DNA of 64,000 nt from UBA6059 sp964351595 (GCA_964351595.1 CAYGOT010000006.1:54191-118190); one strand, 5' to 3'; shown: positions 25,021-34,057, numbered from the stretch's first letter. Translations and numbers: made by a program. Notes: generated from the sequence alone by a model not told the origin.

Positions 25021-26562
25021 CTACTGATGCTGAGGCTTCAATAAATCATTAACAGCTTTGACCGGATTGAACGTAATCAAAGGGACCTCAACGAAAATGG
25101 TATTCCAGTCTGACATGGCGCCATTCCACAGACCAGGCAGCTCTTGCGCTTTAAGGTCACGTCCACTTTTCGATTTTTGGGTAATGAAGCCCGTCATGGG
25201 ATCGCGAAACTTCAGCAGGTCAAACTTATTCCCCTCATAGTCCCTTAGACTGCACACCAGGTCAACAGGATTGAAGTGTGTCGCTTGATCAAAAATCTTT
25301 TTTTGATCAGGATCATCAAGGTTAATCTGTGCGGTCTCCACTACCTGGAGCGATACCGACCCATCACTATTGCGCGCCCAGAAGGGGCCTCCACCAGTGT
25401 CACCTTCATTTTTCACCATTCCGCATACGCGAATGGGACGATTGAGCTTGTCCCTGAGAAGTTTTACTAAGCTGGCCTTATCATTCGCGCCAGCATTGAG
25501 CTCCACACAAAGCCCCTTTTCCACAAACGAGGCTATTTCATTGATGAGCTCTTCAGTGAGATCATTCTCTAAAAGCTCCAGATAGTGGAAGATTTTGTGC
25601 TGATATTCGGCCAGTAGGCCAGCAATAATTTTTTTGTAGGTATAAGTTTCAGCCTTAAGATGATCTGGGACTACATTATCAATATTCTTGATGATAGCCA
25701 CATCAGCATCGAGCTCGTTGAGGTTCTCAATCAATGCCCCGTGACCGGCAGGTCTAAAGAGTAGAGATCCGTCATCTTCGCGGAAGGGCTGATTGTCCAT
25801 GTCTACCGCAATGGTATCCGTAGATGCCTTTTGCTGTGAAAAAGAAATCTCGTACTGTACACCAAACTGCTGCTCGTATTTAGGACACACCTCCTCAATA
25901 TGTGCCTTAAACTTTTCCTCATGCTCGGGAGAGACTGTAAAGTGGATGGCCACTCTACCTGTCTTGTCCTTAGCATAATGTGCGCCCTCGACCAAATGCT
26001 CCTCTACCGGCGTGCGGTTATAGTCGTCATATCGATGGAACCTCAATAGGCCTTTAGGCAGGCTCCCATAGTCCAGCCCCTCCTCAGAAAGCAGACTCTT
26101 CAGTATTTTGACATATTCGCGCTTGACGTGGGATTCTTCCAACGCCTCGCCCGTTACCTTTTGGTGCGCTACTTTCAGGTCATCATAGAAGGCAAACTTC
26201 TCAAGATGCTTGAAAAACCCGAAGACGGAAGCGTCGCTTTGATCCTCAAGCATTTTGTTGTAGTCGGTATCAGTCCCGGAGTAGCTTTCCATAAAGGAAA
26301 ACAGCAGCTTGAACATTCGGCTTGCAGCACCTGAGGCCGGCACAAACTTGACGATCTTTCGGTTTTGCGTTAGCACATCAAAAGCCTCCATATACTTGTC
26401 CACGTCATCGGGTGCCACTACTTTGATACCATGGTCCCGTACGGCGGGTTTTTCCAGCGGCAAAGGGGGGAAGCCAGATTTAAAAAAATCTATTTGCTTC
26501 TCTACGTTGCTCAAAGATGAACCTCTGCTTTCTATGAATTTTTTGTCTTCCGGACTGAACAT
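25021..26562 (-). CDS. DUF4301 family protein
   Basis: The 513-residue cytosolic protein matches DUF4301, a Bacteroidota-restricted family. Recognisable parts are 'KIVKFVPASGAASRMFKLLF' near residue 70, a nucleotidyltransferase-like sugar-phosphate loop, 'LLFRPAGHGALIENLNELDA' near 265 and 'GDTGGGPFWARNSDG' near 390. The G-A-A-S-R-M loop resembles the NDP-sugar pyrophosphorylase P-loop, so a nucleotidyl-transfer role is conceivable but unproven. It is divergent from the TerB-like gene. Confidence 0.78.
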   Translation of the reverse strand: MFSPEDKKFIESRGSSLSNVEKQIDFFKSGFPPLPLEKPAVRDHGIKVVAPDDVDKYMEAFDVLTQNRKIVKFVPASGAASRMFKLLFSFMESYSGTDTDYNKMLEDQSDASVFGFFKHLEKFAFYDDLKVAHQKVTGEALEESHVKREYVKILKSLLSEEGLDYGSLPKGLLRFHRYDDYNRTPVEEHLVEGAHYAKDKTGRVAIHFTVSPEHEEKFKAHIEEVCPKYEQQFGVQYEISFSQQKASTDTIAVDMDNQPFREDDGSLLFRPAGHGALIENLNELDADVAIIKNIDNVVPDHLKAETYTYKKIIAGLLAEYQHKIFHYLELLENDLTEELINEIASFVEKGLCVELNAGANDKASLVKLLRDKLNRPIRVCGMVKNEGDTGGGPFWARNSDGSVSLQVVETAQINLDDPDQKKIFDQATHFNPVDLVCSLRDYEGNKFDLLKFRDPMTGFITQKSKSGRDLKAQELPGLWNGAMSDWNTIFVEVPLITFNPVKAVNDLLKPQHQ

Positions 26563-26677
26563 ATTAGTGAATATTTAAAGCTGACTAAAGTAGATAATAT
26601 AAGGGATGTACCAGAATATGGCAACATTAAGAATTCTTTAATGCGTGGTAATTGAAGAAAGCATGAGCATTCAGACT

Positions 26678-26706
26678 TTTGATAATTACATTTAATAAGT
26701 ATTTTG
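26678..26706 (+). promoter_or_regulatory. Bacteroidota-type promoter before TerB-like gene
   Basis: A TTTG (26678-26681) and a TATTTTG (26700-26706), separated by 18 bases, approximate the TTTG/TAnnTTTG promoter of the phylum, 23 bases before the ATG at 26730. The second box deviates by one base. Confidence 0.35.
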
Positions 26707-26729
26707 TATTGGTATAACTGAGAATAGAA

Positions 26730-27194
26730 ATGGAATCGAAAAGAGATCTGATCAATATCGCACCTGTTTTTTATGGGATAACAATGGTACCAAAGCATCA
26801 TTGGAAGAATTATGGCTATGCACTACTGGCCATAGCAGGAGCTGATGGAGATGTGTCTGACCCGGAGATGGACTGGTTGCTTGAGGATTTGGCCACTGCC
26901 GCAGGAGTGCCGGAGGATGTGGTAGCCGCATGGGAAGACTATAATTTTGAAAATGCCGACCTGGAAGAAATATTTCATACGTTCAATATCCATAGCACGG
27001 TCAACTTCTCTAAGGTGTTGATTTATGATGCGATTAGGATGGCATCAGCGGATGATGAGTTTGCTGAGGACGAACGTGATAGTATGGCAGAAGCCGCGCG
27101 AATTCTGAGGGTTTCACCGGAAGTGATGCTTTCCATTGAAGCACTTGTAGATCTGGAAAAAGCATCGGAGAAGCTAAGAGTAACATTATTCTAA
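26730..27194 (+). CDS. TerB-like domain protein
   Basis: The 154-residue protein has two EF-hand-like acidic helix pairs, 'AIAGADGDVSDPEMDWL' (about 32-48) and 'ASADDEFAEDERDSMAEAA' (about 108-126), the hallmark of TerB/DjlA-N metal-binding domains. TerB modules are linked to metal sensing and stress-response complexes. No ter cluster is present. The start could also be Met20. The gene lies three bases before a C2-like gene, so the two very probably form an operon and may work together. Confidence 0.75.
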   Translation: MESKRDLINIAPVFYGITMVPKHHWKNYGYALLAIAGADGDVSDPEMDWLLEDLATAAGVPEDVVAAWEDYNFENADLEEIFHTFNIHSTVNFSKVLIYDAIRMASADDEFAEDERDSMAEAARILRVSPEVMLSIEALVDLEKASEKLRVTLF

Positions 27195-27197
27195 ATT

Positions 27198-27563
27198 ATG
27201 GCGGGTAAAACACACACAGTCAAGCTCATACACCTTTACTGCTACGCCAACGAAGAGTTAAAGGAGGATGAAGTTTTTATTAAGTACAAAGGGCGTAGAA
27301 TCTGGCCTGTGAACAAGAAGTACGCAAGGCTCAAACCTGGTGAGAAAACTGAAATGAATGTTGAAATTCCGGATGTCACCGAAGGTGAAATGCTCACCCT
27401 TGAAGTGTGGGACTGGGACTTATTCTCAGCGAATGATTTGCTGGGAAGCGCAACGATGAAAGTAGATGGACCGGGAGGGCCTTACCTAGTGGACATGCGA
27501 CCCTCAAGTGCGGAGGAGACGGCACGATACTCCATTCAGTGGCAAGTGCCCTGGTCTGAGTGA
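27198..27563 (+). CDS. Small C2-like domain protein
   Basis: The 121-residue protein looks like a single C2-type beta sandwich. The strand 'LTLEVWDWDLFSANDLLGSA' (about 63-82) mirrors the C2 calcium-binding loop D-x-D...S/D-D-L-L-G, and the rest is short strands ending in 'YSIQWQVPW'. Stand-alone C2 domains are uncommon in bacteria. The acidic residues suggest calcium binding. It follows the TerB-like gene by three bases, so a metal-linked shared function is plausible. Confidence 0.6.
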   Translation: MAGKTHTVKLIHLYCYANEELKEDEVFIKYKGRRIWPVNKKYARLKPGEKTEMNVEIPDVTEGEMLTLEVWDWDLFSANDLLGSATMKVDGPGGPYLVDMRPSSAEETARYSIQWQVPWSE

Positions 27564-27570
27564 TCTCGGC

Positions 27571-27978
27571 TTAAGGCAACTTTTCCATGTGCATGACGGT
27601 CGCCTGGCCGTCTACAGCAATCTTGTTTCTGTCTTTAGAAAAAATCTGAGTGGAGAAGACACCTTTATGCTTGCCTTCTTCGACGGAGATCAATTCAATT
27701 TTAGCATAGTATTCCTTATCCGGGTAGACGGGGCGCTTAAATTGAAACTGCTGATCCAGATAGACGCTCCCTGCACCGGGAAACTCAGTCCCCATGATCT
27801 TAGAAATAATCGACACGGAGAATATGCCATGAACAATGGGCTGCTTGAAAGGTGTCTGAGCTGCAAACTCCGCATCGAGGTGCAATGGGTTTTTGTCTCC
27901 GGATAGCTCAGCAAATTCATTGACCATCTCCTGGGTGATTACAAAATCAGCTTGATATTGATCTCCAACTTTCATCAT
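27571..27978 (-). CDS. MaoC-like hotdog hydratase
   Basis: The 135-residue protein is a MaoC-domain (R)-enoyl-CoA hydratase. The D-x-N-P-L-H catalytic motif ('SGDKNPLHLD', about 26-35) and the 'QPIVHGIFSVS' hydratase signature are intact. It would hydrate trans-2-enoyl-CoA to (R)-3-hydroxyacyl-CoA. Its start overlaps the stop of the outer-membrane protein gene (27975-27978), so the pair shares a transcript. It converges on the C2-like gene. Confidence 0.88.
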   Translation of the reverse strand: MMKVGDQYQADFVITQEMVNEFAELSGDKNPLHLDAEFAAQTPFKQPIVHGIFSVSIISKIMGTEFPGAGSVYLDQQFQFKRPVYPDKEYYAKIELISVEEGKHKGVFSTQIFSKDRNKIAVDGQATVMHMEKLP

Positions 27979-28982
27979 TGTCCTAACACTTTGTTATACA
28001 GTTTTCTTGGCGGAACTAAATATACAGTAAATTCAACAGTATAGGCTGTAAATGGGCTTGCTGAGATAATTGCATCAGCTCGTCGTTCTTTCCTTTCGGA
28101 TACGAAAAAGTTAAGATTGCGGAGCGCACCAATGCCCACACTCGCCCATATGAAATCATAAATTTCGCGATTCATTCCTACCAGGAATCTAAGCTCTGAC
28201 TGCCGCAGCTCCAAATTGCTATAGCCGGGTAAGACCTCCTCTTGCATGTGGTAGCTGGCTCCTGCTACTTCCAGCCGGGCGTTGAATTGTGTCTTCTGAT
28301 CAGGAGTGTAGATGATTTTTGCGCTTTTGGGAAGCACCAGCTCCATCATCCAACTTGCACTCAAGATCTTGTTGTAATTGAAGACCGGAAAGATGGAAGG
28401 AATACCCAAGTCATAACCCGCGTACAGACCGAACCCGATCTCAGTGTAGGCGTCTTTTTGACGACCATAGACAACCGAGATGTTACCCTTGAAAAAACGA
28501 CTGAATCCAATGGCCGTGATTTTGTCTCCATTCAAGTCCACCCCAAACCTCGACTTAAGGAAGCTGCCATTGGCAAGGTCACGCTTCAGGTAAAAACGCA
28601 TCCCGATACTCCTAAGCGACTTATCCTCGAGCCGGTCATAGAGCGGGTAGTCCGCATCCTGAATATTCTCAAACCGGAATTGCTCATGGGCATAGGAGAG
28701 ACCAAGGGCCAACCTGAGCTTTGGGTTGAAGGTCAGGGGGACATTGAGTTTGAATCTCAGCCGGCGATTGTTGCTGACCTCAGCCTGTGAATCTCCAAAC
28801 TCATCCGAGGATAGCAGCATGGGGTAGTCACGAACCCCATTGTACTTAAACTCAAAAAAAGTAGGCCGGATAGACTGAATTACTTTTAGAGAAGGGACAC
28901 TACCGGACGTAGAATCAACAAGGGTGATTTGAGCATTTGCCCAAAATGGCAAGCAAAGAAATATGATGAGCAGAACCTTCAA
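27975..28982 (-). CDS. DUF6268-like outer-membrane barrel protein
   Basis: The 335-residue protein has a signal peptide (about 1-17, 'LIIFLCLPFWANA') and alternating strand patterns throughout ('LRLALGLSYAHEQFRF', 'GMRFYLKRDL', 'VVYGRQKDAYTEIGFGLYAG'), ending with a hydrophobic strand and short polar tail. This fits the DUF6268 family of outer-membrane beta-barrels in Bacteroidota. The transported or bound substrate is unknown. It is cotranscribed with the MaoC-like gene. Confidence 0.7.
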   Translation of the reverse strand: MKVLLIIFLCLPFWANAQITLVDSTSGSVPSLKVIQSIRPTFFEFKYNGVRDYPMLLSSDEFGDSQAEVSNNRRLRFKLNVPLTFNPKLRLALGLSYAHEQFRFENIQDADYPLYDRLEDKSLRSIGMRFYLKRDLANGSFLKSRFGVDLNGDKITAIGFSRFFKGNISVVYGRQKDAYTEIGFGLYAGYDLGIPSIFPVFNYNKILSASWMMELVLPKSAKIIYTPDQKTQFNARLEVAGASYHMQEEVLPGYSNLELRQSELRFLVGMNREIYDFIWASVGIGALRNLNFFVSERKERRADAIISASPFTAYTVEFTVYLVPPRKLYNKVLGQ

Positions 28983-29083
28983 ACCTGACGGAGATTCAAG
29001 ATGTAGTGAATGCTATGGTAAGCCAACATTGGCCTTAATATACTTGTTTTTGTGGGGTCAGGAAGGCTAACGGATCACTAAGG

Positions 29084-29719
29084 CTATGAAAAAATACCTG
29101 AAGATTTAGCAAAAGCCCCGATTTGGGCCGTGTTGGTTAGGTTCAACTTGCGCAGAATGTTTCTCCGGTGGGTGGTGACCGTGAGCTCGGAAAGGTTGAG
29201 CAGCTGTCCTATCTCTTGGGTAGACTTGCCCTCTGCAATGTACATAATGACCTCTTTCTCTCTTCTGGAGAGCTTGATGTTTTCCTTGATGTTGGGCCTA
29301 TCGGTAATGATGTTTTCCAAATCGTCGGAGACTTCCATGTCATTGTACACTTCATGGATTACCTGAACCAGCCTTTTGGTATCGGTGTTTTTGAGCAGAA
29401 TAGCTTTTGCACCTAGCGCCTTTAAGCGACGAATGACGAACTCTTCCTGATAGACCGTAAGGAAGATCACTTTTTTATCAGGATAGGTTTTGTTGATGGT
29501 CTCCATGCAGTCCAGGCCATTCACCTTCGGCATGTTGATATCGAGTATCAGGACGTCAACGTCACGGCCTTCCGGCCTGGCTAATATGTCGAGCACCTCT
29601 TGCCCGTTAGATAGTTTATAGGTGACCGTCAGGCCGCTACTCGCCTGTAGGACTTTTTCTATGCTCTCCATTATTAGCGCATGATCATCCGCTAATAACA
29701 CATTAATGGCTGGTGACAT
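29084..29719 (-). CDS. NarL/LuxR-type response regulator
   Basis: The 211-residue protein has a receiver domain with acidic pocket Asp11/Asp12, phosphoacceptor Asp60 ('VLILDINMP'), the Thr of 'FLTVYQ' and the Lys of 'AILLKNTD', and a C-terminal LuxR helix-turn-helix ('LSRREKEVIMYIAEGKSTQE', 'TVTTHRRNILRKL'). Phosphorylation by the adjacent kinase should switch DNA binding. Its ATG overlaps the kinase stop by one base. It is the last gene of the four-gene signalling operon that begins at 31586. Confidence 0.94.
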   Translation of the reverse strand: MSPAINVLLADDHALIMESIEKVLQASSGLTVTYKLSNGQEVLDILARPEGRDVDVLILDINMPKVNGLDCMETINKTYPDKKVIFLTVYQEEFVIRRLKALGAKAILLKNTDTKRLVQVIHEVYNDMEVSDDLENIITDRPNIKENIKLSRREKEVIMYIAEGKSTQEIGQLLNLSELTVTTHRRNILRKLNLTNTAQIGAFAKSSGIFS

Positions 29720-30483
29720 TATAACTTTATCTCTATAACAGTTTCGGTTCCCTTAGCTGAGGCAGAAGATACATAAAGTTTACCATTCAATGAATCCACG
29801 CGTTCTTGAATTGAGGATAGTCCAAGACCATGTTGCTTTTGTGAGGTGTCAAACCCTTTCCCGTCATCGGTAAACATGAGGTTGCAATACTCGTCTTTGA
29901 AATAGTTGATGTCGATATTGACCTCTGAAGCCTCGGCATGCTTGATGGTATTGGAGAGGAGCTCCTGGATGATACGGAACAGCTCTCGGCCCAGGTCCTC
30001 AGAGTCGTTTTGCTCAAGTCCGTGACTTTGATAATGAATGACTAGCTCGGTGCTGGCCGTGATGGTGTCAAGGACTTGCTTGATGGCCTGATCAAGACTA
30101 GCCCCACGGAAAAGACCTCTGTGGAGTCGGTGGGAGATGTTTCTCAGGTCTTTTAGTGCATCGTTGACCATAGCTTCGATGCGCATTAGAGGTTCCTTGT
30201 CAGCGGCAGACAATCCTCTAAGCTGCAATCCGATGATTCCCAACTGGCTACCGAGACTATCGTGAAGGTCCGTGGCTATACGCTGCTGCTCTTTTTGTTG
30301 ACCTTCCAGGAAGCTATAGGTAGCAGCGATTTCAAGATCATTAAGCATCTGCTGGGTCTTACGGAGCTCCAGCTCTTTACGAGTGACCTTGCGTTGATAG
30401 AGGAAGACGAAGATCACAATGAAAGAGGCCATAAGCAACATACCTGTCGTGCCCCAAACCAATAGAATAGCTACATCGCTCAT
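29719..30483 (-). CDS. NarL-class sensor histidine kinase without sensor domain
   Basis: The 254-residue kinase has one N-terminal TM helix (about 7-29), a short coiled coil, and a HisKA_3 dimerisation domain with the phosphoacceptor His74 in 'ATDLHDSLGSQLG'. Its HATPase_c domain has 'ELLSNTIKHA' (N box), DDGKGFD (G1) and 'HGLGLSSIQER' (G2). No extracellular sensing domain exists, so the signal must come through partners, most simply the seven-TM protein encoded just upstream, whose gene overlaps this one by four bases. Confidence 0.93.
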   Translation of the reverse strand: MSDVAILLVWGTTGMLLMASFIVIFVFLYQRKVTRKELELRKTQQMLNDLEIAATYSFLEGQQKEQQRIATDLHDSLGSQLGIIGLQLRGLSAADKEPLMRIEAMVNDALKDLRNISHRLHRGLFRGASLDQAIKQVLDTITASTELVIHYQSHGLEQNDSEDLGRELFRIIQELLSNTIKHAEASEVNIDINYFKDEYCNLMFTDDGKGFDTSQKQHGLGLSSIQERVDSLNGKLYVSSASAKGTETVIEIKL

Positions 30484-31169
30484 AATACAAGGAAGCTTTT
30501 TGACCCAACAGCCTTAGGCTTTGTCGTCAAGTATATATGTAAGGCACCATAAGATATGATAAGTGCTTTTGCAATTTGAACCAAGGCCAAAATGATCCAA
30601 GTCCCATATCTAAAATCCCAACTGTTCTGCTCATTGAAAATAGATTCGTAACTAAGTAGAAATCCAAAAAATCCACCTGAGGCATAAATGATTAAGCCTG
30701 ATGAAATCCAAAAATCAATGGACATTAAAATCTCTTGGATAGATTCGTCTCTATAGAGTCGATAGAAAAAATAGAAACAGCAGATTAGTAGAAAGAGAAG
30801 TTCTGAACTTCTTCCATAATTATTAATAAAGGATAGAGTGGTAAAGTATAGTGAATCGATAAGGTAGAAAGTGCAAACTGAAACGAAAAAGGCCCACCAT
30901 CTTGACTCAAGCTTAAAAAGCCCGTTAAAATATAAAAAAATGAATACCAGCTCTGACAAGCCAATAATATGGTACAGCCACATGTTGTTTTTGCCCTGAA
31001 GAGCAACAAAAATGGTCAATGCGTGAAGTAGCGCATTGACCATTAAGTAAAGGAAAAGATATCTTGAGATAGCGATCTTCTTTCTGACCAAAACCAATAA
31101 CGCTAGAGCAAGAAAATCTGAGTAATCGGAAAAATCTGTAATTACTCGTAAGAAAAACTCCGATATCAT
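30480..31169 (-). CDS. Seven-TM membrane protein coupled to histidine kinase
   Basis: The 229-residue protein has about seven hydrophobic helices (near 17-29, 37-56, 64-84, 91-110, 122-138, 152-172 and 190-212) joined by short loops, and no long soluble part. It matches no family I can name. It overlaps the kinase gene by four bases and follows the small Cys-tailed gene by 18 bases. The simplest reading is a membrane receptor that controls the sensorless kinase. AT content is higher than in its neighbours. Confidence 0.7.
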   Translation of the reverse strand: MISEFFLRVITDFSDYSDFLALALLVLVRKKIAISRYLFLYLMVNALLHALTIFVALQGKNNMWLYHIIGLSELVFIFLYFNGLFKLESRWWAFFVSVCTFYLIDSLYFTTLSFINNYGRSSELLFLLICCFYFFYRLYRDESIQEILMSIDFWISSGLIIYASGGFFGFLLSYESIFNEQNSWDFRYGTWIILALVQIAKALIISYGALHIYLTTKPKAVGSKSFLVL

Positions 31170-31187
31170 GAAACCACAAGAGTTGAA

Positions 31188-31586
31188 TTAATCGTCACAC
31201 AAAAAAGGACATGGTCTTCCTTCAGCCAAAGTACTTCCTCCATCCGGCTCCTCCATTGGCTCTTTGCCGTTAAAAACCGGATAAAGATCATTTCCATCGC
31301 TTGTGACCGGCATAAAAACGAGATCTGTCTTATCTGCGTAATTACGTGCCTCGTCCCAACCGAGATATAGCCTGATGCCTTCGATCGGTTGTTTTGGATC
31401 ACCACTATTATATTCATCTATAAAGGTCATCAACTGCTTGATATTATCAAGGCCATAGACATGTCCGAGAGCGGCTTTAGTGGGGCCTTTCCCCTCCTCT
31501 ATTAGGTGCTGAATGTAACCATCGATTTCTTTTTTGGCGGCTGCTACATCGATAAACTTACCGTCTTCATTGATAGGTGTTGCCAT
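31188..31586 (-). CDS. Small protein with CPxxC tail, first gene of signalling operon
   Basis: The 132-residue soluble protein has no signal peptide. Its N-terminal half is helical and charged ('AAKKEIDGYIQHLIEEGK'), the middle has 'IEGIRLYLGWDEARNYADKT', and the C-terminus ends 'GGSTLAEGRPCPFLCDD', with two cysteines in a C-P-x-x-C arrangement. The tail recalls the redox or metal CxxC type and short Cys-ended tails seen in some Bacteroidota small proteins (from memory, unverified). It is the promoter-proximal gene before the seven-TM protein, kinase and regulator, so it is a candidate signal, ligand-binding or output protein of that system. Confidence 0.6.
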   Translation of the reverse strand: MATPINEDGKFIDVAAAKKEIDGYIQHLIEEGKGPTKAALGHVYGLDNIKQLMTFIDEYNSGDPKQPIEGIRLYLGWDEARNYADKTDLVFMPVTSDGNDLYPVFNGKEPMEEPDGGSTLAEGRPCPFLCDD

Positions 31587-31735
31587 AACTTTTTGTTATT
31601 CAAAATAATCAGTGTTGAGGAAGACCCGTACTCGATAGCAAGCTTTTCGATGAATTTTAAAGTGGCAAATAACGTGTTTTTGAAATAGAACAAAAGATTC
31701 TAAGAATTTTATTGTTTATGAAAAACCGTCTTCAA

Positions 31736-34057
31736 CTAAAAAAAGAAACCAAGACTGAAGTAGGCTCTAAAGTCTTCGAAGTTGATCAGGCTGGCCTCCA
31801 GCTGGATGGGGCCCAGGAAACTCATGTAGGCGAGGTTGGCACTTACTGAGTGGAGCCAGGCCGCATTGACCAGGCCCTGGCTAACATTGGCTTTCCATTC
31901 GTCCATTCTACCCAGGCCGGTGTAGTACTCTTCTGGTGACCCTTGACCAAAAGCGGCGACATTCAATGAAGGGATCACATAGGTGTTGGGGAGAACGTTC
32001 CATTGCCACGCAATATTGACCGTACCGACCTGGGAGGCCGGAATCTGGCCTGCCCTCAACCCTGCAAACGGAACAAAATGATTATCGCGCCGCTGTTCCA
32101 GCCCTCCTAAGAAGAAATATTGAAGCCATCCGTACTCGTAAAAATCAAGCGTCTCTGAAGGTTGAGAGCGCTGGAAGTTGTGCCCGAAATACAGCCGTGT
32201 TAATAGTTGAGATTTTGGACTGATAGGAATGATCTGCTCATAATCAAACTCGAGCTTTAGGTTACTTCTAACCCCATCCGAGAAATCTATGGCTTGATTA
32301 GAGTAGTAGTCTATATCGAGATGGTTTTGGAGGTTGTATTGGGCATCCCAAAAAACAAATGAGCCGGAGGTGGGGAAGAAGCGCCTGTTGTAGCTGTTGT
32401 GCTCGAACCGGACGTACACGCCGTAGTTGTGGTTATCGGCAAGATTGATCTCAGAGGTCACCGAATCCGGAGCTATACCCCGGTCTGCCGCGTTAAATTT
32501 TGGTGAGAGTTGGTTTAGCTCCATCTTCAGACCCGCACCGATGTAGTCATTTACTGAAAGTTCCTTATTGAGTTGCAGCACGCCCGAGCGGTATACATAG
32601 AAATAATCTTTGGTGAAACGATTGTCCACATAGTACTGCTGTAGCACTTTTTCGGACTTGAGCTCAGCGCGCGTCCACCACTTTCCCTTTTCGCCGATAG
32701 GCTTCTGGAGCTGCAAACGAACCGCCGGGTTCTCAGCGACATCTACGGTCGTGAGCATCCTTGAGCCAGGGCCGATCAGGTTGCGGGAGGTGAAATTGAA
32801 AAGGATGCCCGCCCCGCGATCGCTATCGTAATGCAGTGCGGACTTAAAGCTATGTTGACGCTTTTCACTGGTGGTGATTAACAGGCTGTCCCGGCCACCC
32901 TCTCCCGATACCTGGTAATCGAGCTTTTTGAAAAGTCGAAGGCCATACATGTTTCGGATACGCCTTTCCACCTCCTCCAACTGATAGTCTTGATGGAGTT
33001 CCAGCCCCATCCTGCGGAGCATGAGGGACTTCATATTGGGCCTGACACCCTCTATGTCGATATGCACCAGGTTTAGTTTGTTTTTATCGGAGAGTGTAGA
33101 AGACATTACAGACCGATCCTTTTGTCCGGCCGACAGTTCTGCAAGTGCCGACAACTCATTGGCCACAGCTACTTTACCTTGTGAGATGATTTGTCCTGCT
33201 TGTTCAAAGTCACCAGCGGTATAGGTCAGATTGGGCGTGTGATTGATAAGTACTGTGGTGTTCTGCTGATTTTCTTGGTTGAGCCTCAGCGACTGAATCA
33301 TGCCCGTCTGAAATACCAGGTTGAGCAAGGAAGTAGAGAGCTCTTCTTTGGAGGCTGGCCCGCCCGACACGTCGCTCCCGATGATGATGTCAGCACCTTC
33401 CGCTATCGCAATATCTACCGGAAAGTTGTCCAGGACACCACCGTCTACCAATAGCGTTTCTTCATACTCCACAGGGGTGAATACGGTGGGTATAGCCATA
33501 CTGGCCCTGATGGCTTGCGCAATATTCCCAGAAGCAAACACCTTCTTACGGCCATTGACAATATCAGTAGCCACACAGCGAAAGGGAATTGGCAGATCAT
33601 CAAAATCCTTGACTTGCCTCACAGGATAAAACAGATGAGACAGGGTCATCCCCAGCTCTTGCCCCTCTATTACCCCTAGCGGAAACTCGAGTTTGCCGCG
33701 ATAGACATCCACCTCCAGGGCATATCTGTCAAACTCATCTTTCTCTGAGGAGCCAATAGAACTCAGCGGAATCTTATTGGACAAAAGGGCACTCCAGTCC
33801 ATCTGAGAAGCGATTTGTTCAAGTGTATCGCCAGAGTAGCCCATGGCATACAGCCCACCCATCACTGCTCCCATGCTGGTGCCGACGATGAGGTCGGGTA
33901 CTATTCCCAGTGAGTCGAGTGCTTGCAAGACCGGGATGTGCGCCATGCCTTTAGCTCCACCACCGCTGAGAACAAGGGCAACCTTTGGCTGCTCCTGAGT
34001 ATAGCCAGTGTTGATTAAGACGACCATCAATAGGCCAAAGAGAAATGCCCGCTTCAT
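31736..34057 (-). CDS. Patatin-like phospholipase fused to outer-membrane barrel (PlpD-like)
   Basis: The 773-residue protein has a signal peptide (about 1-20) and a patatin phospholipase domain with the oxyanion loop GGGAKG (32-37), nucleophile Ser61 in GTSMG and Asp205 in DGG. A POTRA-like segment (about 325-390) and a C-terminal BamA/TpsB-type 16-strand barrel (about 400-773, ending 'FRAYFSLGFFF') follow. The layout matches type Vd autotransporters such as PlpD, in which the lipase sits outside or is released after passing through its own barrel. All catalytic residues are present. Confidence 0.92.
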   Translation of the reverse strand: MKRAFLFGLLMVVLINTGYTQEQPKVALVLSGGGAKGMAHIPVLQALDSLGIVPDLIVGTSMGAVMGGLYAMGYSGDTLEQIASQMDWSALLSNKIPLSSIGSSEKDEFDRYALEVDVYRGKLEFPLGVIEGQELGMTLSHLFYPVRQVKDFDDLPIPFRCVATDIVNGRKKVFASGNIAQAIRASMAIPTVFTPVEYEETLLVDGGVLDNFPVDIAIAEGADIIIGSDVSGGPASKEELSTSLLNLVFQTGMIQSLRLNQENQQNTTVLINHTPNLTYTAGDFEQAGQIISQGKVAVANELSALAELSAGQKDRSVMSSTLSDKNKLNLVHIDIEGVRPNMKSLMLRRMGLELHQDYQLEEVERRIRNMYGLRLFKKLDYQVSGEGGRDSLLITTSEKRQHSFKSALHYDSDRGAGILFNFTSRNLIGPGSRMLTTVDVAENPAVRLQLQKPIGEKGKWWTRAELKSEKVLQQYYVDNRFTKDYFYVYRSGVLQLNKELSVNDYIGAGLKMELNQLSPKFNAADRGIAPDSVTSEINLADNHNYGVYVRFEHNSYNRRFFPTSGSFVFWDAQYNLQNHLDIDYYSNQAIDFSDGVRSNLKLEFDYEQIIPISPKSQLLTRLYFGHNFQRSQPSETLDFYEYGWLQYFFLGGLEQRRDNHFVPFAGLRAGQIPASQVGTVNIAWQWNVLPNTYVIPSLNVAAFGQGSPEEYYTGLGRMDEWKANVSQGLVNAAWLHSVSANLAYMSFLGPIQLEASLINFEDFRAYFSLGFFF

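Noticed and set aside
28242..28790. A 182-codon open frame opposite the outer-membrane barrel gene.
   Set aside because: The minus-strand gene has signal peptide and barrel periodicity; the plus-strand product has none of these.
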